A stretch of DNA of 64,000 bases from Spirometra erinaceieuropaei (GCA_902702965.1 CACRXP010000175.1:2521-66520); one strand, 5' to 3'. Positions 23,273-35,183 are shown, counted from the stretch's first letter. The notes: generated by a model not told the origin, from the letters alone. Program-made: numbers and translations.

Positions 23273-24665
23273 GTATGTAGGAGGTCGCATTTGCCTGTCT
23301 GGAGACTCAATTTTGGCATTCTTCTTTTTTAGCCACTCTATTGATGGTGGCTGACTGGTGTTTGGTTAAATATAAAGTCCGGCATACTGTGTGCCTTGCA
23401 GTGCGACTTGGTTGGCTGACGGTAGAACTGGGCATGGGTGGTAAGCCAACCAATAGGGGTTTCTCTGACCACCAGCCATACAATGAGAACAATATTGTGG
23501 CTAGTGGGAAGCCGCACAGAATGCACTTGACTGCATTCCTCTGCAAGTGGCTCTTGCCAAACTCGCGTTAGGCAGCTGGATCTGAGATGTGCATGGCATG
23601 GTTGGCCCTGCTCCTCGTGGTAGGGCGTCAGTGTTACTGGCACACTCGAGTTGGCAACTACGATGTGCCTCGTGGTGTCTGGTGGATGATTTGATTGATG
23701 TTGATCACGCTGTTCTCTGACTGGGTCAGTCGTTTCGAGATGCCTGAAATTTGATGTGGCTGTGACATGTGTCTAAGGCAAGAAGACAGTGAATGCCGCT
23801 GAGTAAGGTCCTATGAATTTGTCTGCAGATACTCAAGCCACGCAATTTTGACACACACACACACACATGAGGCTGGTGACAGTCGTCTTCCCTTAATTCA
23901 CTTTCTTCTACTTCCACACGGTTTCATTTACAACAACAATTGACCCGGAACATGCACAGGTGGTAAAAGTACCTTTGAAACATCTTCCCTAGACATGCTT
24001 TGAACCCACCGGAAAAAAAGGTCATCTGTCGAACCAAAGCAAGGTGTCTGAGTTTCTGGGCCTATGGACCAACGTTTATGTTAGTAAAATAAGATCGTAC
24101 CACGGATGTTAGACCGTCAGTCGTCTGGGATGGTGAACTCCTGACGCCCTGTAAGTTACCTCAAGACAGTCAGAAGTGTGGTAATTGCCACTGGTTGAAG
24201 TTACACTGACTGACGCGTTCATTCAGCTTAAACTGTGGTTTTGCAATCTGGGTCATCGTATGCTTGATCGGGCCGTCATTAATCCTACCAATTAAGATGA
24301 ATGACAGAGGTTAGTGAAGCAATCGGCCAGGTGGGAGCAGGTAGTCCTGTCAGGCGGTTAGGGACTGATTGGGGGTTTGCTGCTTCCCTCGTCCTCACCT
24401 CTGCACAGTTTTACTCTCCTTGAGTCTACAAAACCAACTACTATGGGACTGTTAATTGCTGACAGTTTTCTTTGAACACTGAGGAATATGAGGCCCGTTT
24501 GCTGAGCGCAACTTTACTCTAGTCCTCGTAATCCGGCCAAGGTACTTGCCAACTCCCTCTCTTAAGAGCATACTGACAGCTGGAAGTGGAGATACTCGAC
24601 TGACTGCCTTCTCCTGTTACTCTGAACCAATATCCACTTTTTGTTCCTTTCTGTGTGCAACCTAG

Positions 24666-24845
24666 GCAAGTGCTCCGTGACCCTGTACAATGACGTGGAA
24701 CCGCTCACGTCCTACGTGCAACGTGAGGACGCCTTCTACTATCGTCTTATCTATGATCCGTCAACGAAGCGACTTCAGGAGGATCGTGGTTCCATGCGCA
24801 TTGGCTCTGACTATCAGTCAGAAATCCAGCCTCTTCTCAAGAAGG
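24666..24845 (+). CDS. MTA-like gene, exon encoding BAH end and ELM2 start
   Basis: The acceptor is gtgcaacctag and the donor is GTAGGT at 24846. The split Gly codon joins the previous exon to give 'RGKCSVTL'. It then reads 'TSYVQREDAFYYRLIYDP' and 'IGSDYQSEIQPLLKK'. MTA family proteins have 'GKCSVTLLNETESLKSYLER' and 'IRVGNRYQADITDLLKEG' in the same order, so this exon covers the BAH-ELM2 junction. ELM2 in this family recruits histone deacetylase. It ends in phase 1 on a Gly codon, as in 'LLKEG'. The next exon of the ELM2 domain was not found. Confidence 0.95.
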
Positions 24846-25689
24846 GTAGGTCTCCCTTCCCGTCTGTTTTGCGTGGTGTTTATTATTCTGTCAACTTACT
24901 GAGACGCTGGTGACGGTGAGTCATGAGACCCGTGGCGTTTTTGCATCAGAAGTAAGTCATGGGTGAGGGATCGTTGACACGTTAAGCAGTGTGGCCTATC
25001 TGGACTCCACCACATCGCTGTCGACTCGGACATGTCAGTAGTACAGAATGGGGATGTGAGAATGATTTTGAGCTGTGTTTTGGACGGACGCGAACTCGCC
25101 TGACCTGATCATAGTTAGTGGGTTTGACCCTCGGGCTCACCCGTGTGGTGTACGATGGGAGAGAGTCAGGCGCGTGAGACCAACTCAGTGGGATCTTTCC
25201 TGTCTGTGGTAAGCCTGGGTAGGGAACGGTCGCCGCCTGACTGGGTTACTTGGTCCCTTGGTGTGTCATTTGACGCGGGCCCTGGTCCTGTCTGGACTTT
25301 CTGCCTGCACTTGATTGAGTCCGCTCCACGTCACGCCACGGCACAGCGTAACGCACGCAGTTATCACTGCGGGCCAGTTAGCGAGGTCAACTAATGAGTG
25401 GTGTTAGCCCATTGATCTGCAGCTTCTTTATCCAGTGATGGTGGCGTAAACCCTCACTGACTCCTACTTCTGGGCTGCTGACAGCCAACACGCGCGCCTA
25501 CTGTATGCTAGGACTGTCCTTCTGCCTTTCATGGGGCGGAGTAGACCCCTTAGAACGTCTTCCGCTTGTACCAGATGGCTGCCACAGCCACTGGCATGTA
25601 GTCGATGTGGGACAAGCGACCTACAGGCTTGCGTGTGACGCGCGCAAACGACGAATTGTTGTCCAGGTTAGACACTCTGCTCACGCTCA

Positions 25690-25950
25690 CTTCGCCAATT
25701 GTATCAATCCGAACCTCCGCTATGGAAACTGTTCCGTTTGTACAGCAGAAAACTGTTTTTTAACCCTGCATTTGGAGGAGAACAAAAGTCTATGCCCCCT
25801 CTTGAAGTGTGCTGTTGTATGGATAGCATAGTTTTTTTTACCGTGTACTTGCATCGTCTATACTCGTCACGGAAGATGAGTCAATCTAGTGCTAATCCGC
25901 AGCTAGCCAGTAGGGTAGACAACGGGATTAAGGTGATTGGGTGACTTGGG
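25690..25950 (+). repeat. Dispersed repeat, also at 30290-30515
   Basis: The two copies share 'gctaatccgcag', 'gggattaaggtg.tt.gg' and 'cttcttgaag.gtgct' type strings at moderate divergence, in the same orientation. This copy lies downstream of the last secure MTA exon. No common coding frame is kept. Confidence 0.65.
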
Positions 25951-27839
25951 CTAGAGGGACTTTTACCCAAATTGCTGAGCGAAGTTGAACGGGTTTGACC
26001 ACACACTTTGCCGGTCGTCCTTGCTTTCCGTTGTCATTGTCCACAAGGCCTTTTGGTTCACCACTTCGCTCTTCCATTGCTGTTATTTTAATTTTTGTCT
26101 GGTAGGATCTTTTTCCCGCGCCTGTGATGTTCCGTAATGCTAGCATTTATTACGTCAAGCCGTAGCTGGAGTTCTGTCTGTCATGTCGAGTTATCGGACT
26201 GTTGTCGCTGTGAGTGTCATTCAGAGGGATCGTCATGTTTTGACCGAATCATGAGCTTCAGATTTCGTTGATGTCACTATGACGACTGACATGAAATCCC
26301 GTCAAATAAAGTCCTTCCCGCCTTTGCTGCCTGGAAGAGTGGGGTGCTTGAATTCCATGGGGCGGGGTAGACATCTACGGGCGTCTGCCACTCTGTCAAA
26401 CTTCAGTAGGCGTGATGCACAGAGTATACGAGGTATGTTGGCTGCCACAGTTCGGAGCTATCCACGTGTGGTCGATGTGGAACAGGCGACTGGCAAACTT
26501 GCGTGCGACTCGCAACAAACTGGTCCCATCAATATCCCCTTTGGTCTTTGTCTTGTCCTGTCTTTGGTGGAGTTGGGAAGAAAGCATTCCATTTCACTCT
26601 CATGTCGCCACTGTCTACATATCCTCAGGTAATTACGGTCAGCATCGAGTCTGAATGACTGTTGGTTAGATCAGAGCAAGAAACACCACGTTGTCACGCC
26701 TCCTCACTCTGGATTTTCACCTTATTGTTTTTGTATGAGCTGTGGAAACAGATCTTGGATGCTGTCCGTCGAATGCCTGTTTGGTCCTGTCAGCCACTTT
26801 GTCCACTACCCGCATCAGACATCTAACCGGCTCGGACAGTGAACTGATACTTGGGGGTGAGATGGGGGAGTCAGTTCGTCGGTCTCAGCGTGCATTACTC
26901 ACCAAAAACAATTTGACGTGCTTTAAGCTACCATGGTGCGTTAAAAGTCGTGGCTAGGCGGGCAGCCGACTGACGGGATAAGTCGGACCTCTCAGACAGC
27001 CCAGTGCGCGTTTGCATGGGAGTGGCTGACTGGTGGACTGAGAGTCAGGCTGCAATGACTCCAACTTACTGTTGTTTCTATGTCACTCCCAGTCAGCTGG
27101 GATCCGAGCTGGTGCGCTGAATTGCGCTAGGGTGCGGGTTCTGGCCGTGACAGGCACCTGCCCTCCCCTTCGTCCCCCCTCTTCTTGACTGCAAAGCGCC
27201 GAACTCTGTGTGATAGCAGTGTAAGCCAGTTCATCCTGTTTTTGTTCTAAAACGTCAATCATTGCTCAGTGACTGCAATTTTTTATAGTTCCGTGGCATA
27301 CCATTGAGCCACGGAATAATGCCCTGCCAGCTTCTACTGACCGATCTGTGCTGGTTGCAGAGCCAATTGTGGAACTCTGGTTTACAGCCTGTTGTCCTTT
27401 GCGTGTGCTCTATACTGAGGCTCTAAGAAGAGGTTGGGGATCTGTATTCCGTCCAGTAAACAAGGCATGTCTCTGGACGTCACTTAAATGTAGCTATTCC
27501 CGATTAATGGGGTTAGTCTTAGTAACTCAGAGCCTAAGGACCTAAGAACCATACGGCCCAGGGCGTGTGACAACGGTAAACAAACAAAGGATGGTTGTGC
27601 TTTTTTGATCCATCTGCATTTGACGCTTCCCGTTTTTTGTTAATTGTTCCCTACTGACCCTCATACATGAGGGTATATGCCCCTAAAACGGGCCACGCGG
27701 CAGATGCGTTGGACCGACACGGTGGCCAGCTGAGAGCCATGCAGGCCTTATTTAGAATACGCACCCATAACAAATGCCAGCATTTGCTGTGGTGGCACAC
27801 CCAGCTTCCGGTTCACACCGCGTCAGTTGGGTTGGTGCG

Positions 27840-27955
27840 GTAGTTACTGCGAAAGTCTATCACTATAAACCAATTCACGCGTAGTTCACCCTCCCTGTTC
27901 TCACGCTGCTGTGGAAGACACGGTGGACTCCACCGGTCACGACAGTCGAACTCTC
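27840..27955 (+). repeat. Family B fragment
   Basis: It holds 'gcgaaagtctatcactataa', 'ccaattcacgcg', 'ggtggactccaccggtcac' and 'gacagtcgaact', the right half of the family B core. Confidence 0.7.
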
Positions 27956-28336
27956 GTATATGGGTATCCAATTTTCAGCTTCACTGGCTTGTGCTATCTC
28001 AACCTTTGTGTTTCCCGAATTGACATTTGGATTTCATATGGCAGATTTTGTCTTTCACTGTGTCAGCTCGATCGTACCTCATACTCACGTGTGCACCTTT
28101 CACAATCACCACTCAACAGTTGACAAATTCCACAAGAATTTTGCCTCGCCCGAATCCTCGTCTCACACTGTACACCTCACACAAACTAAACAAATGGGGC
28201 TTTTTCCGGCCGTCTCTTTAATTCCACAGACGATAATAGTGTTGTTTTAACTCTTCATTAATGTACCATGCTGTGCATCCTCTATTTTCATGTGTTGCCC
28301 TTGCCAGTGGCAGTAATTAACGCCTTCTTTTTGCAG

Positions 28337-28796
28337 AGCTACCCACACTCCGCCCCCGTGGATTGTCCATTTGACAAGCTCCAACAGGACGGGCAGTTAG
28401 CTGTCGATAACATGGCATGGCTTCTGCACGGAGCAAGCCTTCAGGACGGGTACACAGGTGACAAACAACTCGGGAAATCGGTCCCCCCTGGCCCTACTTT
28501 AGCCGGTCCATCTAGACCTACCACTCTGGCTGTGGAGCCTGCCAGTGGAGCTGGTCAGTCAGTGTCCGCCTCTGATCTACCTACCTATGTAGACACGGTG
28601 ACCAACTCTCACGAACGACGGCCACTTATTGTCAACCCATCGGCTGTCTGTTCGGATGTGGGAATGACCCCCACCACCGCTGCTCCCCCTCAGAAACTGC
28701 TTCCCACAGTTTTTTTCGATGGAACGGTGGAGGCAACGAAGTCTACATCAGCGGAACTTTTAATGACTGGCATTCGCGCATACCTTTGGTCCGGAG
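28337..28796 (+). CDS. Candidate internal exon, possibly of the MTA-like gene
   Basis: A good acceptor (cttctttttgcag) and a strong donor (GAG|GTAAGG) enclose an open frame of 153 codons plus one base. Only this frame is open; the other two hit stops. It begins 'SYPHSAPVDCPFDKLQQDGQ' and ends 'LLMTGIRAYLWSG', and is rich in Ser, Thr, Pro and Ala. I recognise no domain. It needs an upstream exon ending in phase 0, whereas the exon at 24845 ends in phase 1, so at least one exon is missing if they belong together. The upstream in-frame ATG at 28268 is probably intronic. Confidence 0.5.
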
Positions 28797-29059
28797 GTAA
28801 GGACTACCTTCTAATAGTAGTAGTATGTCCTTCATTGCTGCCCTACGAATAATATTAGATCTTTTTCATGCTCTCGGTGATAACCTTTTTTGCGATCAGA
28901 CGTAACTCCCGGATAGTAATCTGGACGGTAGCGCATCTTCGTTCTCATACTATCTGAATGTCGTTATCATCGCCATCCGCGGCATGAGAGCAATAAGTCA
29001 AAGCAGTGGTTAAGGTGATTACGTAGTCAGCTCCTTAGGGTTGTCTCTAGCACTCCTAC

Positions 29060-29315
29060 TCAGTGGAATCCGAGCCGATTTCGTGGCGTGCTAGGGTGTG
29101 GGTTTTCGTTGTGCCAGCTATCTGTGCTCTCTCTCCCGCCTTCTGTCTTCTTGACTTTGTCATAATACCTGACCCAGGTGGAGGAAGAGAGTGTGGTAGA
29201 TGCTGCGAAAGTCTGTTATCACCATAAGCGAATTCACGCGAGATTAATAGCCCCTCTTCCTACCCTAACTAGGTGTACACTGTAAACATCGGCAGAAACG
29301 ACAGTTAAACTATCA
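29060..29315 (+). repeat. Family B dispersed repeat
   Basis: Starts with 'agtggaatccgagccg', a module also seen at 27105 and 59785, and continues through 'cttcttgactttgtcat', 'gtggtagatgctgcgaaagt' and 'cgaattcacgcg'. It ends with a decayed 'gacagttaaactatc'. Confidence 0.75.
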
Positions 29316-30079
29316 ATTAATAGCCAAAAATGTTGACAAAAGATCAAATAAAGCAAAGAGCATCTGTCATTTGCTCGTCAATGCCCAGTGAACGTCAAAC
29401 TTTTGCACTGCAAACTGCGGCACATCGACTGCTGAAGCATGCAAATTGCCGCGGCTTCCTCATTTTTAGCACGTAGCAGCTATGGCAAGGCTTATTGAAG
29501 ATTGTATATATGAAACTCAAGAATTCTGTTTCTGTGTATCCTAGATTGCAACCTTTTGCGCCACGTTACGCCACAACTGATAATTGGAGAGGGACTTTAA
29601 ACTGGTATTCCCGAAAACCAATCCAAAACCTAGTAAGTAGTCTTATAGGATGGGAAATGACGAAAAGCGTGTTTTTATCTTTATGACATAGTAAACAGAC
29701 TTCTATATTATTAATGGGTTAAAAAAGGAAGCATATAAACTTTTCAAGAACAGTAATAGCCGCGTCTTTCCTACTGCTTCTAGGGTAAAATAGACGTATG
29801 TTTAATGGCCATTAACATTTTTCAATTCTTGATGTCACGTCATGGCGTCACGTCCTGAGCAACCCCCCGCTTTTCGAAATGGAAACTTCTTAGAATGCTG
29901 GTGATTTTATCAAGCGCATGACTACAAAACCGATCGGTTGGACGAGGTGGGCGTCACATGCGGCATGTTGCCGCATTCCAGTGTGCCGCCGGCGTCTGCC
30001 TGTGTCGTTTTGTTTATATCGCTTCCCTCGGTCACTCCTCATATCGCCTACCATAGTTGCACAATTGATCATTACTGAT

Positions 30080-30252
30080 TCCTTCTATAGACGCCAGGTC
30101 CAGGTGGAGAGGGGGGGGAGGGGAGAGTGCGATAGATGCTGAGAAAGTCTACTATTACTATAAACTAATTCACAGGCAAGTCACCGTCCCTGCTCTCACC
30201 CTCTTGTAGAGCACACGGTGGACATTGTCGAAAACGACGGTCGAATTGCCTA
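30080..30252 (+). repeat. Family B dispersed repeat
   Basis: Contains the whole right half: 'tctactattactataaacta', 'attcac', 'gcaagtcaccgtccctgctc', 'cacacggtggacattgtcg' and 'aaacgacggtcgaa'. It is among the best-preserved copies. Confidence 0.8.
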
Positions 30253-30289
30253 GGTGACCACCAGCAATCACAAGACTTAAATCCAAACT

Positions 30290-30515
30290 GCCACAGTTTG
30301 CACTCTTGCTTTTGTACTGCGGCAAACGCCTTTTTCTCATTCTGCATTTGTCCAGGAAGGGGACTCGGACACCCTTCTTCAAGTATGCTATTTCATGTCT
30401 AGGAGAGTATGATTTTACACTGCACTTTTGTCAATGCTCGTCCGGAAAGTTCGACGACTTAATGCCAATCCGCAGCCAGTCCGTGGCATTGCAGATGGAA
30501 TTAAGGTGTTTTGGT
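30290..30515 (+). repeat. Dispersed repeat, partner of 25690-25950
   Basis: Shares 'gcatttg', 'cttcttcaagtatgct', 'gccaatccgcagccag' and 'ggaattaaggtg' with the earlier copy in the same order. No function is visible. Confidence 0.65.
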
Positions 30516-30742
30516 GTCTTATGAGAGAGAGAGAGATTTTGGCAAGGTTTAGTCCTGCAGCCCCACCATATGCTTAGCTTTTTAATCGAATTTTGGTAGA
30601 TGAGAATACGGTACCTATTGAAACACCTTGCATTTACATCTTCCTTACTATTTTTATCCAGTGAATGACTGTTTCACCGAGGTGAGGGGGGGGGGGAGGG
30701 GAGGGTTGTTTATACGCTGGCCTCGGTTACTTCAGGTATGCA

Positions 30743-30842
30743 GAAAGTTATTGCCGACAAAGACAAGAGAGACTGGAATGTCCATATCTGGCTTATTAGC
30801 CACCGTCAGCCAGTCATACCCAACCCCCGAGGTCCGGAACCA
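30743..30842 (-). mobile_element. SINE body fragment, minus orientation
   Basis: The plus strand shows 'attgccgacaaagacaagag', 'gactggaatgtccatatctg', 'gcttattagcc' and 'ccagtcatacccaaccccc', the inverted body of the tRNA-Arg-like SINE, without the head. Confidence 0.8.
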
Positions 30843-30843
30843 G

Positions 30844-31545
30844 CACGAAGCTTGAGGAAACCCAGCTAACTGAAAAGGGCTCCACTGTATTTCTCCATGG
30901 ACGACGGAGGACGACAGCTTAAGGTGGAAATGGTTCTTTGTTCTCCAGTTGTCGTAGATATCAGGGGATGATTGATCGCTAGGAAAACAGAAGCCATCTG
31001 CTGGCAAATGGGAAGGATAAACGCGTAGTATTTTTGTGGTTTGCGTCTGAGGACTGCCGTCAAATGTCCCCAAACGAATGTTAGTGACTAAGGCGAAGTT
31101 GCAGTCTACGAAATTCCTCGATTGTAATGGCTGGCGAACCTGTGGTATACCGCCCCCCCACCCACGTCCCTACACTTCATATCGTAAATTACGGGGTTTA
31201 CATACTCGCCTCTAAGTTACCTGAACGGAATTCAGCTAACGTACTTCATAAGATGACTTAAAGTCTCTATCTTCTTTGTTTAACTCAGGTCCAAACAAAA
31301 GATGTTTAAATAATTGTAAACCCCAATGTAGCCCTTTCATGCATATGTCGTTCTTCCGTCTTCACAAGCTTTGTTCCCTTGCGTATTCAGCCCCATCCCC
31401 TAGCCCCAATTTAGGTCAGGTGATTGAAAGACTAATTTGTGCTGGCAGAATGGTATTACCAATAAAGACAAGGGAGACTGGAATGGCCATTTCTGGCATA
31501 TTAGCCGTCGTCAGCCAGTCGTACCGAACCCCGAAGTGTGGAACG
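30844..31545 (+). repeat. Arm 1 of a long inverted duplication (arm 2 at 38297-39030)
   Basis: The reverse complement of this arm matches 38297-39030 at high identity over about 0.7 kb, with indels mainly in the C or G run near 31150. Overlapping open frames at 30866-31063 and 30732-31073 are kept in both arms simply because the copies are so alike; I do not recognise the peptides. Its far end includes part of a SINE copy, so the duplicated unit spans a SINE junction. Confidence 0.88.
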
Positions 31546-31620
31546 ACCGGGACTCGACGACCCGTAGGTTAGAAGTCCAACGACGCCTACGAGGACGTAA
31601 TGGTGTCGCTCTGCGATAGT
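31445..31620 (-). mobile_element. tRNA-Arg-like SINE copy, minus orientation
   Basis: The plus strand reads the inverted body ('ggtattaccaataaagacaa', 'ggccatttctggcatattag', 'ccgtcgtcagccagtcgtac') and then the inverted head ('gtaggttagaagtccaacg'). The equivalent SINE is present at the end of arm 2 in the inverted duplication. Confidence 0.85.
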
Positions 31621-31913
31621 CGACGGGTAGCTATTATATTATGCAAAAAACAAGGTAGTGAAGGGTTTTCGTTTCACGACCGCCGCGGAAGGTAGAATAT
31701 GTAAAGGTACGACAAAAGGCCGGTGCAAAATCAGGGAAGGGGTAGATCCGTAGAGCTGTCTAGCCGCACTTTTTCAGCAGGGGCAAAAGCCACCGATACG
31801 ATCTCTACCTAGAAGACCCATACACTGAGACTTCAATGCCAAACTTCTATCGCCTGCCCATAGGCAGCGTGTAGGGAACTGAGTTTCAGTGGAAGGGAAC
31901 AGGCGAGTCTATG

Positions 31914-32040
31914 NNNNNNNNNNNNNNNNNNNNNNNNNNNNNNNNNNNNNNNNNNNNNNNNNNNNNNNNNNNNNNNNNNNNNNNNNNNNNNNNNNNNNNN
32001 NNNNNNNNNNNNNNNNNNNNNNNNNNNNNNNNNNNNNNNN
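31914..32040. other. Assembly gap (127 N)
   Basis: A run of undetermined bases. Open frames crossing it are artefacts. Confidence 1.
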
Positions 32041-33229
32041 GGAATGGAAACTCCGAGACACCTGGATAAACTCCAAGTATCATTTTTTGCGCGCTTCCCA
32101 GCGCGTGCTTCGAGTCATGCCTGCGCTCTCCAGCGAGTGGCCAAGTAGACTTGCTAATGGGATTGTTCCGACGGCGTGGAACTTCGTTGTTTCCACTGCA
32201 ATGATCATGCACTGCGAATTACCACGCGGTACCCCCAGTGGCTTTCCAGTTGTGATTGCGCCCTCCTTGTCCGCTGTATTCAGTGAGTGACTGTGTTAGG
32301 GGTATAGTGCACCCATCACCTTCATTGGCTTCTCTACGCGTGCTTCGAGCTCTGCATGCGTTCTCTTCTCCTTCCTAATCAAGCAAGTGGCTAAATTAGT
32401 TGTGCTACCTAATACTACTTTAGTAAGCCAACCATATGGTATCAGTCAAGTGGGGCCGCAGAACCAAACCTCGGCGAGAGTTTTACCCAGATTGCAGGGC
32501 GCAATTGAACGCCTTTTTGAGTGGTCAAAAAACTAATCGACTTGGTTGGAAAATCCCCTTTCCTTTGTGTTTGCTTGCGAGTTTTGCGTCACAAGTCTTT
32601 TTGGCCGGATGTGAGGCGTAGATTTCCGGACAGGAGTTCGGCGTTACCGATCAAGAGCGAAGCTTATTATTGACTTACACCAAGATTTGCTGAATCATGC
32701 CGGGAAGATCAGAAAAAAAGTGTTTCCCTGATGACGTCATCGAGGCGACTGTGATGCTTTTCTCGTCTGGTACGCTCTGTCGCAGCAGCCAGACCGCAGT
32801 AAGGCATCAGATCATCTCCTTGACCAAGCCGATCCTCGAATTTCTGTCCGACTGAATGGATCCAGAACTATCTCTGTCGTAAATTCCAACAAATCCAAAT
32901 CCCCTCTCAGCACTCTCCCAACAGTGTGAAATCAGCTGCCTAAAAAAAGTGATAAAAAGGATTATTGAACAACAACACACCGAAAAGCCTTCCACGTGGC
33001 GGCTGAGCTTGCATGGCATTACCGTTCAGATGAACGATGAAATTTATCTCGTCGTTGCTCTCCCCCTCTGGTTATGATTCGTTGCCCCCTAAAACGGGGT
33101 ACACGGTAGACTCGCTGAACCAACACGGCGGCCAGATCAGGGCACGGAAGGCGTTATTGATGGGGTTGGTGTCACGTCTAGATGCGGGCTCGGGCCGCGC
33201 CGGCCACCTGCGTCGGATCCCGCCCCCAG
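32041..33229. other. No recognisable gene
   Basis: The string 'ttttacccagattgcagggc' near 32483 resembles 25963-25982, so part is probably dispersed repeat. Nothing coding is supported. Confidence 0.4.
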
Positions 33230-33410
33230 TCCTTTTGACTCTGTCATGAAACCAGACTCTGATGTGTTTGGGGGGGGGGGCGGAGGGCGCGGTAGATGCT
33301 GCGCAATTCTGGTGGCATTAAAAAACTAATTCACGTGCAGATCATCTTCCCGGCGTCCCCCCACCTTGCCATGAGGACATCGTTAGAATCGACAGTCGAA
33401 CTGTCATCGG
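33230..33410 (+). repeat. Family B dispersed repeat
   Basis: Shows 'cttttgactctgtcatgaaa', a G run, 'gcggtagatgctgcgcaatt', 'aactaattcacgtgcag' and 'cgacagtcgaactgtcatcg'. A related upstream module is at 33060-33230. Confidence 0.75.
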
Positions 33411-34185
33411 TCAGTATTTAAATATAAATCGGAAATTTCCGCAGAATCAGACTTTTGATTGAGTGTACTTCCTATCATCAGGAAATCATTCTACTAAAAA
33501 TCGGTGATGGAAATTTTGGCTGTCATCTTCTTAGCTGCCTGACCTTACATTCTAGATGAGGGCTTCAGTCGATGACATGCCGGCATGCTATCTGCCATCT
33601 CCAGCAGCTGGGAGATGCAGGGCATGAAAGAGGGGCCGGCTCCTACATTGCCTTTGTCTATTTTGATAGATCCCTCGCAACACAGAAATATGAATTATAA
33701 TTAGGAATTTGGGGTCCTCAAATACGCTTACACACAATGTGGGGCAATTACTCGAAGGCAAGGAGACTGACGTGAGGGATGGTAGAACGACATCAGACGC
33801 CTTCTCCGAATGGGGCTGGTGTGGAACAGGGTTGAGCTCTCATCCCACCCCTTCTTGGCTTTCAGTTCTTTAAAATGTTGCCTTAAACCTACCGGACAGA
33901 ACGCTGGGGCGCCTACAACAAAAAGCGCTCTGGTGGAAAATCTGCAATGCGACAACGCTATGCAAAAGTCCTTAAAGGCAAGGTCCGTGCGATTTACGCA
34001 CTAATAGTTGCACTCTCGGCGTTGCTACGGCAACGAAGACACCGAGAAGACTGGAAGCCTTCAGTTGCGAGTGTGGAAATTTTTAGTTGACACTAGGCAC
34101 GAAAAAATAGCCCCTGGGCGTCAGCAGGCATAATAACAGAATACAGGAACACGTTGAAATGCTTTCAATAGAGCACTTTCTGGGA
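33411..34185. other. No recognisable gene
   Basis: Mixed composition, only short frames. No repeat of the families described here was spotted. Confidence 0.4.
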
Positions 34186-35183
34186 TACAGTAGGTGGGCT
34201 AACTCATGAAATGTCAACCGAAATCCCGAAATGCGTTTTCGTTTCGAAAAGATTAGCTAAGTACCGGTGTAAAATTAGTCAGCCTGCAGCATAATTCTAT
34301 AATATTTCAGTTGCCTAAGGATGCTGGCTTTCAAATGAACTTCCTTTCGGCTGCATGCAGCAATGCACTCTGTAAAAAATGAATACTTGAGTAGCATGAA
34401 TTTTCCTCATTGATTTTCGATGCCCCTAAAAGTCCAATTATATTTCGGGGAAAACATGCATAAAAATATTCATTCCTTCGCTCATTCGGTAGATAATTAC
34501 GTCTTCTTCTTATTTCATACTCGAAGGAAGGACATAATTTGGTTTTGAAAAGTTTTCCAATTCCCGAATAATTTTGAACCCGCTCTACCGTCAGACTTGG
34601 ACTCAGGGTTTCCAAACTACTAGCCATCTATTTTTCGCGTATGGAAAACCACACATTCCTCTAGGCTATTAAGAGGAGACTATGGGGGATTCATAAAATT
34701 TAGCATTGGATTTAATCCATATTGTTAACTTTACAAGCAACATTGGTAAATGCAGAGATAGGACTTTTTATGAACAGCCACTTCACGCTTTTTAAACGTC
34801 TCACAATTAGAAACTCTTTTAAGATCGAATTATGTCCCGCCTTCGAGTATAAAATTAGAAGAAGACGTAATTTTCTACAGAAAGAGCGAAAGAATGAATA
34901 TTTTTCTGCACGTTTTCCATGAGATATAATTGAATTTTCAAGGATACTGACAATCATTGAGAAAAATTCATGCTACTCAAGTATTCATTTTTTTTCAGAG
35001 TGTAGTTTCTGCATGCAGCCGGACGGAAGTTCATTCGAAATTCGCCATCCTGTGCTAACTAAAATAATATAGAATTATGTTGCAGGCTGACCAGCTTTAC
35101 AACCTTACTTAATTTATCTTTTCGAAACGAAAACACATTTCGGAATTTTGGTTGACATTTCATGAGTTAGGCCACCTAATGTA
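34186..35183. mobile_element. Fold-back palindromic element FB-1
   Basis: Two arms of about 375 bp (34186-34560 and 34800-35183) are inverted copies of each other. The outer end reads 'ggctaactcatgaaatgtca' on the left and its near-complement on the right; the inner part keeps 'tcatactcgaaggaag'. A loop of about 240 bp separates them. Parts of the loop match the loops of the elements at 52199 and 55850 ('cataaaattt', 'catattgtt', 'ttggtaaa'). No transposase is encoded. It looks like a non-autonomous fold-back transposon. Confidence 0.88.

Noticed and set aside
22976..23332. 118-codon plus-strand frame over the MTA exon
   Set aside because: It reads the exon in the wrong frame; the MTA match is in another frame bounded by splice sites.
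28268..28336. ATG at 28268 as the start of a gene
   Set aside because: The sequence from here to 28336 is pyrimidine-rich and ends in a good acceptor, so it is more likely intron.
31886..32290. Open frames across 31914-32040
   Set aside because: Same reason: they cross an assembly gap.
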